Origin: Desulfonatronospira sp.
GTDB lineage: Bacteria; Desulfobacterota; Desulfovibrionia; Desulfovibrionales; Desulfonatronovibrionaceae
DNA length: 47,863 nt
Assembly (NCBI GenBank): GCA_003551155.1
Contig: PUMA01000180.1
Span: 1-47,863, forward strand
Reading direction: 5' to 3'
In this document: piece by piece, positions 35,319 through 44,922 of the stretch
Position numbering within the stretch: position 1 is the stretch's first letter
Layout of the letters: every line of letters starts with the position of its first letter
The notes under the pieces: model-generated
Told to the model about the DNA's origin: nothing
Seen by the model: only the letters and a program-made list of their open reading frames with translations
The model's database searches: none
Made by a program: the position numbers and the translations under genes

Positions 35319-35750
35319 ATGCGTTATCTGGGCATTGATTTCGGATTGAAAAGAGTCGGGCTGGCTGTTACCGACCCGTCCGGGAAATTGGCTTTTCCTT
35401 TGAAGACCATTTATCGAACCACCAGAGAGAGGTTTTTTGAGGAGCTTTTAAGGATTATCGAAACAGAAGGTATTCAGGCCATTGTTCTAGGCATGCCCCT
35501 GGGGCTGGAAGGAGGCGCAACCCTGACTGCCAGGCAGGTGGAAAATTTTCGTCAGAGCCTTCTGCGCAGTACAGGTCTGCCTGTACATTTGGTAAACGAG
35601 GCCTTAACCTCTTTTGAAGGAAAAAAGATCCTTAGGCAGCATAAGGTGCTGGTACAAAAGCAAAGGCAGGCCCTGGATCAGTTGGCTGCAGTGCTTATTC
35701 TGGAAACCTTTTTGGCTCAGAAGGATGCGGAGCAGGCGGAAAAAAAATGA
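35319..35750 (+). CDS. ruvX: Holliday junction resolvase-like RuvX (YqgF)
   Basis: A 143-residue RNase H-fold protein. Family motifs are YLGIDFGLKRVGLAVTD at the N-terminus (first catalytic Asp), VLGMPLGLEGG in the middle, NEALTSFEG and the C-terminal DQLAAVLILE. RuvX (YqgF) acts in pre-16S rRNA 5' end processing and has been linked to Holliday junction resolution. Its stop overlaps the mltG start by 4 bp (ATGA). Confidence 0.93.
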   Translation: MRYLGIDFGLKRVGLAVTDPSGKLAFPLKTIYRTTRERFFEELLRIIETEGIQAIVLGMPLGLEGGATLTARQVENFRQSLLRSTGLPVHLVNEALTSFEGKKILRQHKVLVQKQRQALDQLAAVLILETFLAQKDAEQAEKK

Positions 35751-36754
35751 GCTGGAAAAAGGCGTTATTGTTTTCTTTGGTTCTGATATTGGCAGGAGCG
35801 CTTTTTGGCGGGGGTTATTTTTACTATCTGGCTGTTGCCCCTCAGGGGACTGATAGCCGAAAGGAAATCGTGCGTATTAGTCCCGGACAAAGCTTCAAAA
35901 ACACCACTGCTCAGCTTGAGGAGCAGGGAGTTATCAGGAAGGGCTGGGTCTTTTACTTCTGGGGCAGGATTACTGGTCAGGCTATCAGGGTGCAGGCCGG
36001 CCATTTTCAAGTGGATGCTGCCTGGTCAGTAGAGAAAATTTTAAAGCACCTCAGTTCCGGCAGGGAAGTGCTTTACCGGCTGCAGATTCCTGAAGGACTG
36101 ACCTGGTGGGAGATCGGTCGCATTCTGGAAGAAAGAGAGCTTGTAGATTTTTATGAGTTCAGGAATCTGGTGCATGACCAGGAATTTTTGGCCCAGCATG
36201 GTATTCATGCCACAAGTGCCGAGGGCTTTCTGTTTCCGGAAACCTATTTGTTATCTCCCAGCAGGGATCTGGGGGCGGAGAGGCTGATTGGGATAATGAT
36301 CAATCAGTTTTGGAAATCTACGGGGGATCTATGGAATGGTATGTCTTTTGAGCAGATATACGACACGGTTAACCTGGGTTCACTCATAGAAAAGGAGACA
36401 GGAAAGGCGCACGAAAGAAGAAAGGTATCAGGAGTATTTCATAATCGGCTGGACAGCAACATGCTTCTGCAGTGCGATCCAACAGTTATTTACGGGCTGG
36501 GAGAGGGTTTTGAGGGCCGTCTTCGCCGCAGTCATCTGGATGACCGTGAAAACCATTACAACACCTATCGGTTCAGGGGATTTCCTCCCACCCCAATATG
36601 TTCTCCCGGAAGAGCCTCTATACAGGCTGCTCTGGACCCTCAGGATCATAACTATTATTATTTTGTTTCCAGAAACGACGGCTCGCATCAGTTCAGCAAA
36701 ACATTACAGGAACACAACCGGGCTGTTTACCAGTACCAGATCAGGGTTCGCTGA
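35747..36754 (+). CDS. mltG: Endolytic murein transglycosylase MltG
   Basis: A 335-residue inner-membrane protein. It has one N-terminal helix (about residues 5-29), a LysM-like segment (about 40-110) and the YceG/MltG catalytic domain (about 110-330). The catalytic Glu215 sits in GSLIEKET, and the conserved YNTYRFRGFPPTPICSPG tract follows. It cuts nascent glycan strands at the membrane and helps set glycan length. It is coupled to ruvX (ATGA overlap). Its stop lies 3 bp from the convergent receiver gene. Confidence 0.95.
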   Translation: MSWKKALLFSLVLILAGALFGGGYFYYLAVAPQGTDSRKEIVRISPGQSFKNTTAQLEEQGVIRKGWVFYFWGRITGQAIRVQAGHFQVDAAWSVEKILKHLSSGREVLYRLQIPEGLTWWEIGRILEERELVDFYEFRNLVHDQEFLAQHGIHATSAEGFLFPETYLLSPSRDLGAERLIGIMINQFWKSTGDLWNGMSFEQIYDTVNLGSLIEKETGKAHERRKVSGVFHNRLDSNMLLQCDPTVIYGLGEGFEGRLRRSHLDDRENHYNTYRFRGFPPTPICSPGRASIQAALDPQDHNYYYFVSRNDGSHQFSKTLQEHNRAVYQYQIRVR

Positions 36755-36757
36755 ATA

Positions 36758-37120
36758 TTAATGTTTACCCAGAATGGTTTTGACCTTTTCCAGAAGCTCG
36801 GTCAGGTCCACGGATTTGACAACATAATAATCCGCAGCAATGGATTTGAGTTCGTGCTGGAAGCTGTCGTATGCTGTACACAGAATAACCGGAAGATTCT
36901 GGTCCCTTGATCTTATTTCCTGAAGCAGATCCAGTCCTGACTTGTCCTGCCCCAGTTTGATGTCCAGGACCACCAGGTCCGGATTTTCCTGGTCAAGAAT
37001 GGGCAGTATAGGTTCACTGCCGTCAGAGGTGACTACCTGGTAGCCGCTGTTTTCTAATTCTTCCTGATAAAGCATGCGGATGTGCAGCTCATCATCCACC
37101 ACTAAGATCTTTTTGTTCAT
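36758..37120 (-). CDS. Stand-alone response regulator receiver protein
   Basis: A 120-residue CheY-like receiver domain with no output domain. Acidic pocket D9/D10, phospho-acceptor D53 (VVLDIKLG), T82 (CTAYDS) and K102 (VVKSVD) are all in place. It could relay phosphoryl groups or bind a partner such as a motor or pilus protein; nothing nearby encodes a kinase. AAGGAGTTTTAA precedes the ATG on the - strand. It is divergent from the ttuB-like gene. Confidence 0.92.
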   Translation of the reverse strand: MNKKILVVDDELHIRMLYQEELENSGYQVVTSDGSEPILPILDQENPDLVVLDIKLGQDKSGLDLLQEIRSRDQNLPVILCTAYDSFQHELKSIAADYYVVKSVDLTELLEKVKTILGKH

Positions 37121-37261
37121 TTAAAACTCCTTGCATTCCGCCCGGCTCCAGGATCGATGTCTGACAAGGTCCGGGTCGACCTGAAGTATGGCAATCATCA
37201 GTCTTTGTTGTAAATAAAAAATATTATAAAAGAAATTTTAAAAAAATAAAAGAGTAAGAAT

Positions 37262-37456
37262 ATGCAAATCCTTCTTGAACCTGAAAACAAGGTGCTAACT
37301 CTTGACAGGGCCGGCAATGTTTGCACTCTTTTGTCCAGGCTGGGGATCAGGCCGGGCCAGGTACTGGTCATCCGCGACAGGGAACTGCTCACCCCGGACA
37401 GAAAACTAAATCCTGAAGATAAAATAACCATCAGAAAAATTGTTTCCAGAGGATAA
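37262..37456 (+). CDS. TtuB/MoaD/ThiS-like sulfur carrier
   Basis: A 64-residue ubiquitin-like protein with the layout of Thermus TtuB: MQILLEPENKVLTLDR, then VLVIRDRELLTPDRKL. It ends in ...IVSRG rather than the Gly-Gly that such carriers need for activation and thiocarboxylation. It is followed 2 bp later by a TtuA-like thiolase, and pairing of a carrier with its enzyme in one operon is the expected arrangement. The upstream 140 bp are AT-rich and hold no convincing promoter. Confidence 0.72.
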   Translation: MQILLEPENKVLTLDRAGNVCTLLSRLGIRPGQVLVIRDRELLTPDRKLNPEDKITIRKIVSRG

Positions 37457-37458
37457 CC

Positions 37459-38394
37459 ATGAAGTGTACAAGATGCCGGGCAAAAGCCGCTGTAGCTCTT
37501 CCCAGACACAATGCCGGCTTCTGTCCGGAGTGTTTTCTCGTTTTTTTCAGCAGACAGGTGGAAAAGGCCATCAAGGACAAAAAACTTTTCACCAATCAGG
37601 ACAGAATCCTTGTAGCCCTTAGCGGAGGCAAGGATTCCCTTGCTTTGGCCAGGGAACTGCAGAACATGGAGTATGATGTAACCGGTCTGCATATCGATCT
37701 GGCTATACCTGAATCTTCTGAACGGGCCAGGGGACACGTGATCCGCTTCTGCAGAGATTATCAAATCCCGTTGCATGTTATTGAACTGGAAAGGGAAGAT
37801 CTGCCCATCCCAAAGCTCAAAAAGTTCTTCAAACGCCCGGTCTGTTCGGTTTGCGGCCAGATCAAAAGATACTATTTCAACAGGTTTGCCCTGGAAAACA
37901 GTTTCAGTGTCCTGGCAACCGGGCATAATCTGGATGATGAGGCAGCCAGGCTGTTCTCCAATGTCTTAAGATGGGACACAGCTTACCTGGGAGATCAGGG
38001 GCCTTTGCTTCCAGATGAGCAGGGTTTTGTGCGCAAGGTCAAGCCACTGTACCGGTTGAGCGAGTTTGAAACAGCCAATTACAGTTTTTTATCCCGGATA
38101 GATTACAGTTTCACTCCCTGTCCTTACAGCAAAGGGGCCAGCTTCACCTTTTACAAGAAGATTCTGGACGAACTTGAACACCACCAGCCTGGTCGCAAGA
38201 TCAGCTTTTATGAGGGCTTTCTCAACCGGGCCAGGAATACCTTTGCCCGCCTGGACCAGGAACAGGGCAAAGAACCGGCACCCTGTTCCTGCTGCGGCTA
38301 TCCCACCACTACAGGGATCTGTGGAGTCTGCCGCATCAGGAAAACAATTTCTTCCAGGACAACAGCTTCTCAGCCTACCTTTTCCCGCACATAA
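37459..38394 (+). CDS. TtuA-like tRNA 2-thiolation enzyme
   Basis: A 311-residue PP-loop ATPase of the TtuA/Ncs6/TtcA group, which thiolates tRNA uridine (C2). Visible features are the N-terminal zinc knuckle (C3, C6, C22, C25), PP-loop SGGKDS (55-60), and catalytic or Fe-S cysteines C129, C132 (PVCSVC) and C221 (TPCPYSKG). A second C-terminal zinc site (276/279 and 288/291) follows. By analogy with Thermus it would modify U54 (s2T) with the carrier encoded just upstream; other positions (U34 or C32) are possible. Its last 25 bp overlap the convergent leuD. Confidence 0.85.
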   Translation: MKCTRCRAKAAVALPRHNAGFCPECFLVFFSRQVEKAIKDKKLFTNQDRILVALSGGKDSLALARELQNMEYDVTGLHIDLAIPESSERARGHVIRFCRDYQIPLHVIELEREDLPIPKLKKFFKRPVCSVCGQIKRYYFNRFALENSFSVLATGHNLDDEAARLFSNVLRWDTAYLGDQGPLLPDEQGFVRKVKPLYRLSEFETANYSFLSRIDYSFTPCPYSKGASFTFYKKILDELEHHQPGRKISFYEGFLNRARNTFARLDQEQGKEPAPCSCCGYPTTTGICGVCRIRKTISSRTTASQPTFSRT

Positions 38395-38861
38395 TTGATA
38401 AGCCCTCCCCGGGCCAGAATATTGGCCATGAATTCCGGGACGGGCAGACTTCGGATGGTCTCCCCGGTGGAGTGGTTGATTATTTCACCGTCCAGTGCCC
38501 TGACTTCCAGCTGGTCCAGGCTGTTTATGGCCTTTACCCTGTCTCCCACTTCCAGAAGTACCAGGCCCATATTGAAACCGTTGCGGTAAAATATCCTTGC
38601 GAAACTGTGAGCTATTACCACGGATATGCCTGCGCCCAGAATGGCAATGGGAGCATGTTCTCTGGAAGATCCGCACCCGAAGTTTTTACCTCCCACAAGG
38701 ATGTCACCCCGGTTTATCCGTTTTATCCAGTCTTGCTTCAGCCCGGACATGCAGTGCCGGCCCAGCTCTAAAGGATCAGTGGTAACCAGATATCTGGCCG
38801 GGATAATGGCATCGGTATCTACATGATCCCCAACCTTGTGGGCTCTGCCCTGAAAGTGCAT
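38370..38861 (-). CDS. leuD: 3-Isopropylmalate dehydratase small subunit
   Basis: A 163-residue protein that, with LeuC, isomerises 2- to 3-isopropylmalate in leucine synthesis. Conserved segments are [15 protein letters not shown] near the start and [20 protein letters not shown]. The start at 38861 gives [11 protein letters not shown] and is close to the family length of about 163-168. The frame continues upstream into leuC, but that part is out of register with leuC and is rejected. In-frame ATGs at 38885 and 38882 would add eight or seven residues and cannot be excluded. It lies 20 bp after leuC and its 3' end overlaps the convergent TtuA-like gene by 25 bp. Confidence 0.94.
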   Translation of the reverse strand: MHFQGRAHKVGDHVDTDAIIPARYLVTTDPLELGRHCMSGLKQDWIKRINRGDILVGGKNFGCGSSREHAPIAILGAGISVVIAHSFARIFYRNGFNMGLVLLEVGDRVKAINSLDQLEVRALDGEIINHSTGETIRSLPVPEFMANILARGGLINYVREKVG

Positions 38862-38881
38862 GCTTGTTTTTTGCTCCTGCA

Positions 38882-40141
38882 TCATATGCGCTCCGGATGA
38901 ATGATCCGCCCGGCAACAGCCGTGGCTGCAGCCACGTAGGGCGATCCCAGATAGACTTCGCTGTCCAGGCTGCCCATGCGGCCTTTGAAATTTCTGTTGG
39001 TCGTGGCCAGACATTTTTCCCCTCCAGCAAGGATGCCCATATGGCCCCCCAGGCACGGCCCGCAAGTGGGAGGACCGATGATTGCCCCCGCCCTCATGAA
39101 TATCTCCAGCAGCCCCTCTTCCAATGCCTGGGCGTATATTTTGGGGGTGGCAGGCAGGACTATGAAACGCACTCCTTTGTCCACTTTGTGCTCTCTGATA
39201 ATCTGGGCAGCCTGCCTGAGGTCCGAAATGCGGCCGTTGGTGCAGGAACCCAGGACCACCTGGTCCACCCGGATTTCTTTCAGCTCATCAACTGCCTTGA
39301 CATTGTCCGGAAGGTGAGGACAGGCCACCTGGGGAGGCATCCCGCTCACGTCCATGTCCATCAGTAAACAGTATGCAGCATCATGGTCCGGCTGCAGAGT
39401 GTTTAGGTCATTCCGGCCGTGGGTTCGGCAATAATCCAGGGTAATCACGTCTACAGGGAAAAGCCCTGCTTTTGCTCCGGCCTCTATGGCCATGTTGGCC
39501 ATGGTCATTCTTGCTTCAGCATCAAGTCTATCCAGCACAGGGCCTGAGAATTCCAGGGCTTTGTACAGGGCACCGTCTACCTTGATTCTGCCGATAAGGT
39601 TCAGAATCAGATCCTTGGCCGTGATGTATGGGCCAAGCTCTCCAGTGATCCTCACCTTGATGCTTTCCGGTACCTTGAACCATGTCTCTCCCAGGGCCAT
39701 AGCAGCAGCTATATCCGTGCTGCCCATGCCCGTGGCAAAGGCTCCCAGGCCTCCGTACGTGCAGGTGTGGCTGTCTGCACCTACTACTATGTCCCCGGGT
39801 CCCACCAGACCAAGTTCAGGAAGCAGAGCGTGCTCAACCCCGCTGGTGCCGCCCTCGTAGTAATGGGTGATACCCATTTCCCGGGCGAACAAGCGTACTT
39901 TTTTTACCTGTTCCGCAGAGGCAATATCCTTGTTGGGGGTAAAGTGATCACATACCAGGGCTATCTTGCCGGGATCGAATACTTTTTTGGCTCCCATTTT
40001 GCGGAATGAGTCAATGGACAGAGGCGCGGTGATGTCGTTGGCCAGCACCAGGCTCACCCGGCAGGGAATGATCTGTCCGGGTCCTCTTAATATCTCAGGA
40101 CTGTGCCTTTGCAGTATTTTTTCAGCCAGGTTCTTTCCCAC
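38882..40141 (-). CDS. leuC: 3-Isopropylmalate dehydratase large subunit
   Basis: A 419-residue aconitase-superfamily protein of the shorter LeuC class that works with a separate small subunit. It has the 4Fe-4S ligands C300 (GSCTNGR), C360 and C363 (PTCGPCLGG), and the [18 protein letters not shown] motif. The start is GTG at 40141, preceded by AAGGAGAG on the - strand. It lies 35 bp downstream of leuA in a leuA-leuC-leuD operon. Confidence 0.95.
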   Translation of the reverse strand: MGKNLAEKILQRHSPEILRGPGQIIPCRVSLVLANDITAPLSIDSFRKMGAKKVFDPGKIALVCDHFTPNKDIASAEQVKKVRLFAREMGITHYYEGGTSGVEHALLPELGLVGPGDIVVGADSHTCTYGGLGAFATGMGSTDIAAAMALGETWFKVPESIKVRITGELGPYITAKDLILNLIGRIKVDGALYKALEFSGPVLDRLDAEARMTMANMAIEAGAKAGLFPVDVITLDYCRTHGRNDLNTLQPDHDAAYCLLMDMDVSGMPPQVACPHLPDNVKAVDELKEIRVDQVVLGSCTNGRISDLRQAAQIIREHKVDKGVRFIVLPATPKIYAQALEEGLLEIFMRAGAIIGPPTCGPCLGGHMGILAGGEKCLATTNRNFKGRMGSLDSEVYLGSPYVAAATAVAGRIIHPERI

Positions 40142-40176
40142 AGTGATGATCTCTCCTTGCTGCTACAAGTTCTGAG

Positions 40177-41721
40177 TTAAGGAATATTTCGGCTCTGTTC
40201 CGTCTTGGGATCAGTCTCCTTTTTGGCCAGGCGGTTCAGGGCGTTGATATAGGCCTTGGCACTGGCCACGATCACATCAGGATCCGCCGCCCGACCAACG
40301 GAAGTAATGCCGTTGTCCTCCAGTTTGACCGTGACCTCACCCTGGGCGTCAGCTCCCCCGGTAATGGCACTGACCGAATAACGCAGAAGTCTGGGGTTTC
40401 TTTCCACCAGCCGGTCTATGGTATTGAAAACGGCATCAATGGCGCCAACCCCGAAATCGGACAGCAGCTTTTCCTCGCCCAGGACCTCCATTTTCAGGGC
40501 AGCTGTTGGTATGGCCATGTTTCCAGACATGGAACTCAGATAAATAAGCTTGAACTTGTCCGGAATGCGGTAGACTTCCTCCAGGACCACAGCCTCAACA
40601 TCTTCCATGTAGATCTGCTTTTTTCTGTCCGCCAGATTTTTAACCGCCTCAGACACCTGGGCCAATTGTTCCGGTGTCAGGTGATAACCAAGCTCTTCCA
40701 GCTTCTTGTTCAGGGCATGTCTGCCTGAATGCTTGCCTATGACAATATCGCTGCCCGCCTTGCCTATGCTGGCCGGGGTCATGATTTCATATGTCTGGCG
40801 GTTTTTGAGCATCCCGGCCTGGTGAATGCCTGATTCGTGGGCAAAGGCATTTCCTCCAATTATGGGTTTATAGGGCGGAATGGGCTGGCCGATGATCATG
40901 GACAGAAGCCGGTTGGATGGATAAATCTGTTCAGTTATTACGTTTGTTTCCAGATTATAGAAATCCTTGCGCACATTCAGAGCCATGACCAGCTCTTCCA
41001 GGGCGGCATTGCCCGCCCGTTCGCCAATGCCGCTCAGAGTGACTTCAGCCTGCCTGGCCCCGGCCCTCAAAGCGGCCAGGGTATTGGCTACTCCCAGGCC
41101 AAGATCGTTGTGGCAGTGCACGCTGAACACGGCTTTTTCGCTGTCAGGGACATTTTCCAGCAGGTAGCGGATGAGTTCAGCAAATTCCTGGGGCTGGGCA
41201 TAGCCCACTGTATCAGGAATATTGATTACTCTGGCCCCCGCTGAGATAGCCTTGTGGATCACCTTGGCCAGAAATTCAGGCTCGGACCTGGAGGCGTCCT
41301 CTGCGGAGAATTCCACATTGGGGCAAAGGCCTCTGGCATAGGTGACTGCTTCGTGGGCGATCTCCAGCACCTGATCCCTGGTTTTGTTGAGCTTGTATTT
41401 CATGTGGATGTCCGAGGTGGCCAGAAATGTATGCAGTCTGGGCTGGGCAGCTCTTTTAACCGCATCCCAGGCCTTGTCCATGTCTTGTTTTACTGCCCGG
41501 CACAGCCCGGCAACCTCGCAATCCTTAACCGTTGCTGATATCTCGGCGACAGCTTCCAGGTCACCACTGCTGGCCGCGGGGAATCCGGCTTCAATAACGT
41601 CTACTCCCAGCCTTTCCAATTGCCTGGCCAGACGTACCTTTTCCCCGGCATTCATGGTTGCTCCGGGAGACTGCTCGCCATCGCGCAAAGTAGTATCAAA
41701 AATATAGACCTTATCAGACAT
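40177..41721 (-). CDS. leuA: 2-Isopropylmalate synthase
   Basis: A 514-residue enzyme that condenses acetyl-CoA with 2-oxoisovalerate, the first committed step to leucine. Catalytic TIM-barrel motifs are [12 protein letters not shown] (residues 9-20), [15 protein letters not shown] and [12 protein letters not shown]. The C-terminal LeuA dimer domain (about 375-500), with [15 protein letters not shown], binds leucine for feedback inhibition. ATG 41721 follows AGGAGAG; an open frame extends to 41964 but has no support. Its promoter is probably in the gap before pssA. Confidence 0.95.
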   Translation of the reverse strand: MSDKVYIFDTTLRDGEQSPGATMNAGEKVRLARQLERLGVDVIEAGFPAASSGDLEAVAEISATVKDCEVAGLCRAVKQDMDKAWDAVKRAAQPRLHTFLATSDIHMKYKLNKTRDQVLEIAHEAVTYARGLCPNVEFSAEDASRSEPEFLAKVIHKAISAGARVINIPDTVGYAQPQEFAELIRYLLENVPDSEKAVFSVHCHNDLGLGVANTLAALRAGARQAEVTLSGIGERAGNAALEELVMALNVRKDFYNLETNVITEQIYPSNRLLSMIIGQPIPPYKPIIGGNAFAHESGIHQAGMLKNRQTYEIMTPASIGKAGSDIVIGKHSGRHALNKKLEELGYHLTPEQLAQVSEAVKNLADRKKQIYMEDVEAVVLEEVYRIPDKFKLIYLSSMSGNMAIPTAALKMEVLGEEKLLSDFGVGAIDAVFNTIDRLVERNPRLLRYSVSAITGGADAQGEVTVKLEDNGITSVGRAADPDVIVASAKAYINALNRLAKKETDPKTEQSRNIP

Positions 41722-41759
41722 TTTTCTCTCCTGATTATTGTATTTCGAACCTGAACTGC

Positions 41760-41765
41760 ATATTA
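41760..41765 (-). promoter_or_regulatory. Possible -10 element of the leu operon
   Basis: On the - strand TAATAT lies about 40 bases upstream of the leuA ATG. No good -35 is found at the standard distance, so this is only a weak candidate for a leu operon promoter after the pssA terminator-like hairpin. Confidence 0.25.
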
Positions 41766-41840
41766 CAGGCCAGACAAAAAGTCCATGATCCAGGCAAGGT
41801 GAAAACAGGACAGGGAACTGAATCCTGAAATCACAGCCTG

Positions 41841-41859
41841 AAAAAATCCCTGGGATTTT
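41841..41859 (-). terminator. Terminator-like hairpin after pssA
   Basis: On the - strand AAAATCCC and GGGATTTT form inverted arms, followed by further T residues (TTTTTT). The stem is short and AT-rich with a tiny loop (three bases if the innermost C-G pair is left open). It may separate psd-pssA from leuACD, or be only partially effective. Confidence 0.5.
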
Positions 41860-41875
41860 GTGAGTTGTTGAACTG

Positions 41876-42643
41876 TTACGGGAACTCCTTTCGGGGGTCC
41901 CGTAGACTGGAAGGTTTGCGCAGGCGCAGGTAAACATAGGTATATACCGGCCCTGAAATGACATAGGTCATGAAGATGAGAAAAATTATGAACTTGGGTT
42001 CGGAAGCCACCAGAACAAAAAGCATGATGGCTGTTACCGTGGATGAAAAGGGGTGCAGCCTTACCATCTCCAGTTCTTTAAAGGAAGCGTATTTAACTTT
42101 GCTGATCATGAGCAGACTGAGCATGAAAGTCAATGCTATAGTGGCCGTGGGCATTATATTTAAAGCGACCGCCTCGGGCATGTATCCAGAGAATAGGACC
42201 AGTGTGGCCAAAGTGCAGGCTGCCGCTGGAATGGGCAAACCTACAAAGAATTTTTTGGGCAGGTTCTTGGCCTGCAGATTAAACCTGGCAAGCCTCAGGG
42301 CTCCGCAGGCCATAAACAGAAAGGGCACTGCCAGACCCAACTGGCCGAATTCATGGGTCTGCCAGAGATAGACCAGTACTGCCGGACAGACTCCAAAGGA
42401 GACCAGATCTGACAGGGAGTCGAACTGTATACCGAAATCCGAGGCTGACTTGGTGAGTCTGGCGATTTTTCCGTCCAGACCGTCAAATACACAGGCAGCC
42501 AGGATAGCCAGGGCGCTCAGGTCGAACCGGGCCTCAATGGCCCACACAATGCCCAGGAAACCTGAGAAAAGGGCTGCAGTGGTCAAAAGGTTGGGCAGGA
42601 TGTAGAATCCTTTATGTCTGGGTCCTGATGAATCCTGGGTCAT
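41876..42643 (-). CDS. pssA: CDP-diacylglycerol-serine O-phosphatidyltransferase
   Basis: A 255-residue integral membrane enzyme that makes phosphatidylserine. The CDP-alcohol phosphotransferase signature DG(x2)AR(x8)G(x3)D(x3)D is intact in DGLDGKIARLTKSASDFGIQ and the FDSLSD that follows. Several hydrophobic helices cover the rest. Its start overlaps psd by 4 bp, and psd decarboxylates its product. Confidence 0.95.
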   Translation of the reverse strand: MTQDSSGPRHKGFYILPNLLTTAALFSGFLGIVWAIEARFDLSALAILAACVFDGLDGKIARLTKSASDFGIQFDSLSDLVSFGVCPAVLVYLWQTHEFGQLGLAVPFLFMACGALRLARFNLQAKNLPKKFFVGLPIPAAACTLATLVLFSGYMPEAVALNIMPTATIALTFMLSLLMISKVKYASFKELEMVRLHPFSSTVTAIMLFVLVASEPKFIIFLIFMTYVISGPVYTYVYLRLRKPSSLRDPRKEFP

Positions 42644-43296
42644 GACATATCGGCCGGTTTTTTGCGGGCAATGATCGTCTGCCCGGCAATGGTTTTTTCT
42701 CCTGTATTTATCACACTTTTATAGTCCCGGGGAAGATAAAGGTCAACCCTGGATCCCAGTTTGATCAGGCCGAATCTTTGTCCCCGGGAGAGGACATCGC
42801 CTTTTTCGGCCAGGCAGACGATCCTGCGGGCCAGGAATCCGGCAATCTGGACCACTGTCCAGGATCTTGCTTCCTGGTCCACGATATCCAGGGCACACCT
42901 TTCATTGTTTCTGGAGGCCTTATCCAGGGAGGCGTTAAAAAACCTGCCCGGATAGTACTTAATGGCCCTGACTGTTCCTGATACGGGTAACCTGTTCACG
43001 TGCACATTGAACACATTCATGAAGATGCATACAGCTGTTTTTTCTTCGCCGGTAAAAGGATCGTTCATGACCTGAACAAGGACTACCCGCCCGTCAGCCG
43101 GGGCCACGGCCACATCCGCATCATCCGGGATGACTCTTTCCGGGTCCCGGAAAAAGTTCAGGGCCAGAGCAAAGACAACGAGTCCCATAAGGGCTGCCCA
43201 TGCCCAGCCCAGCAGGGCAAAGACCAGTGTCGCCAGGGCGGTAAGAGATATGATGTTCAGTCCTTCAGGACGAATGTGAAATCCTGGATCATGCAT
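42640..43296 (-). CDS. psd: Phosphatidylserine decarboxylase proenzyme
   Basis: A 218-residue short-type Psd. One or two N-terminal membrane segments (about 13-48) are followed by the catalytic domain. The self-cleavage site is IKLGSRVDLYLP, with cleavage predicted between Gly181 and Ser182 to give the pyruvoyl group. It turns phosphatidylserine into phosphatidylethanolamine. It is coupled to pssA by a 4-bp overlap. Confidence 0.93.
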   Translation of the reverse strand: MHDPGFHIRPEGLNIISLTALATLVFALLGWAWAALMGLVVFALALNFFRDPERVIPDDADVAVAPADGRVVLVQVMNDPFTGEEKTAVCIFMNVFNVHVNRLPVSGTVRAIKYYPGRFFNASLDKASRNNERCALDIVDQEARSWTVVQIAGFLARRIVCLAEKGDVLSRGQRFGLIKLGSRVDLYLPRDYKSVINTGEKTIAGQTIIARKKPADMS

Positions 43297-43313
43297 GATG
43301 CTGAATCCTGATG

Positions 43314-43757
43314 CTAAGTTTTAATTGTATAAGTCTCCGGTGACACTGACTGTTGCAGCTTATCGCCCAGGGCTTCCATCTCGGGTCCATGATCCGTTCC
43401 TGTCAGATGCAGAATGCCGTGTCCCAGCAGGAGAATAAAATGATCAAAGGGCTGCTGTCCGTAAAGCACAGCTTCTCTACTCAGGGCCTGTACATTGATA
43501 AATATCTCTCCAAGTAATCCTGTTTCCTTGCGGAATGAGTCGGGAAAAGCCAGGACATTGGCAGGTCCGGTACATGAAAGGAATCTTCTGTTTAAATTGT
43601 CCATGGCGGAATCCGAATTAAAAATAATATTTAATCCATAATGTTCCAGACCCAGGCTTTTGAGCATTTCTACAGCAATATTTTCCGTCTCTCTGCGGCT
43701 TAAAACCAAGGCAGGCAAAAGGGGAGAACTGAAGAATGCTCTCACGTACTGCCCCAT
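43314..43757 (-). CDS. ybeY: Endoribonuclease YbeY
   Basis: A 147-residue metalloprotein. The zinc motif is HGILHLTGTDH (H113, H117, H123), the expected HGxLHLxGxDH. The upstream NVLAFPDSF replaces the usual DVLSFP. YbeY acts in 16S rRNA maturation and ribosome quality control. It starts 3 bp after phoH, its usual partner (ybeZ-ybeY). Confidence 0.93.
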   Translation of the reverse strand: MGQYVRAFFSSPLLPALVLSRRETENIAVEMLKSLGLEHYGLNIIFNSDSAMDNLNRRFLSCTGPANVLAFPDSFRKETGLLGEIFINVQALSREAVLYGQQPFDHFILLLGHGILHLTGTDHGPEMEALGDKLQQSVSPETYTIKT

Positions 43758-43760
43758 TAT

Positions 43761-44780
43761 TCAGGTATCCTGTTCAGGATCGGTCAGTTGATTCCTGTCC
43801 ATTTGCCTTTGAATTTTTCTATGGTCAAAATATTCATAGGCCTTGATGATTCTGGCTACCAGGCTGTGACGAATGACATCATGTTCATTAAAGTAGATAA
43901 ACCTGACCCCTTCTATCTGATCCAGTACTTCCCGGCTTTGAATGAGTCCGGAAACAGCTGCTCCGGGCAGATCTATCTGGGTAATGTCCCCGGTGACCAC
44001 TGCTTTGGAACCAAGTCCCATGCGGGTCAAAAACATTTTCATCTGTTCAGGGGTGGTGTTCTGTGCTTCATCCAGGATAATAAAGGATTCGTTAAGGGTC
44101 CGGCCGCGCATGAAGGCCAAAGGAGCCACCTCGATCATTCCACTTTCCAGAAGTTCCTGGACTTTTCCGAATTCCAGCATATCATGCAGGGCATCATACA
44201 GTGGCCTCAGGTAAGGATTGACCTTTTCCAGCATGTCTCCGGGCAAGAAGCCCAGTTTCTCCCCGGCCTCCACAGCCGGCCTGGCCAGGACGATCCGCTT
44301 GACCATTCTCTGCATAAGATAGGAGATGGCTACGGCTACGGCAAGATAAGTCTTGCCGGTCCCGGCCGGGCCTATGCCGAAAACCAGGTCCTTTTCCTTG
44401 ATGGCCTGTAGATATTGTCTCTGGGTGGAGCTTTTGGGGGCAATGGTTTTCTTGCTGGATACAATGAATACTTCTTTCTTGAAAATTCTTTTGAGGTCAG
44501 CATCCTTGTCCTGGCTCAAAATTCTTACGGCCGCCTCTACATCTTCAGGATAGACCTTGTATCCGGACTCGATCAGGGCGTAAATCTGAAGCAGGCAGCT
44601 TCTGGCCAGTTCAAGACTGTCCTGTTCCCGGCTGTTAATGGTTATACTGCTTCCCCGGTTTTCAATCACCACCCCGGTCCTGGAATGAATGGTCTCCAGG
44701 TTTCGCCCCTGGGGCCCGCATAGTTCCTGGACGTATGCAGAGTTGCTGAATTGCAGGTGTTCAGTCAGGTTTTCGTTCAT
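43761..44780 (-). CDS. ybeZ: PhoH-like ATPase (YbeZ)
   Basis: A 339-residue P-loop ATPase. An N-terminal KH-like region (about 15-70) is followed by Walker A GPAGTGKT (137-144) and Walker B IILDEAQ (to 240). Further conserved segments are RPAVEAGEKLGFLPGD and TGDITQIDLP. It is thought to work with YbeY in RNA metabolism. The start at 44780 is chosen because AAGGATGAAA places AAGG about six bases upstream; the frame is open to 44846. Confidence 0.93.
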   Translation of the reverse strand: MNENLTEHLQFSNSAYVQELCGPQGRNLETIHSRTGVVIENRGSSITINSREQDSLELARSCLLQIYALIESGYKVYPEDVEAAVRILSQDKDADLKRIFKKEVFIVSSKKTIAPKSSTQRQYLQAIKEKDLVFGIGPAGTGKTYLAVAVAISYLMQRMVKRIVLARPAVEAGEKLGFLPGDMLEKVNPYLRPLYDALHDMLEFGKVQELLESGMIEVAPLAFMRGRTLNESFIILDEAQNTTPEQMKMFLTRMGLGSKAVVTGDITQIDLPGAAVSGLIQSREVLDQIEGVRFIYFNEHDVIRHSLVARIIKAYEYFDHRKIQRQMDRNQLTDPEQDT

Positions 44781-44922
44781 TTTCATCCTTGCAATAGCTG
44801 TTGACCACCTGCCAGGACTTTTGGATGTTGAGCCCTGGCTCATCATAGGTTATTATTGAATAAATTTCTTCCATACAGGATCAAGTCCTGAGCCTGTTCC
44901 AAGGTCTCACTGCTTTTTTTGC

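Noticed and set aside
38862-39065. Upstream in-frame extension of leuD into leuC.
   Set aside because: It translates leuC coding sequence in a wrong frame. The canonical leuD start at 38861 gives the normal length.
41763-41786. A seven-codon frame (MDFLSGL) on the - strand upstream of leuA, which looked like a leucine leader peptide.
   Set aside because: It has only two non-adjacent Leu codons, no good ribosome-binding site, and no terminator/antiterminator pair before leuA.
41722-41875. Possible T-box leader before leuA, known for leu genes in some deltaproteobacteria.
   Set aside because: The conserved T-box bulge sequence (AGGGTGGNACCGCG) is absent and the gap is too short for a full element.
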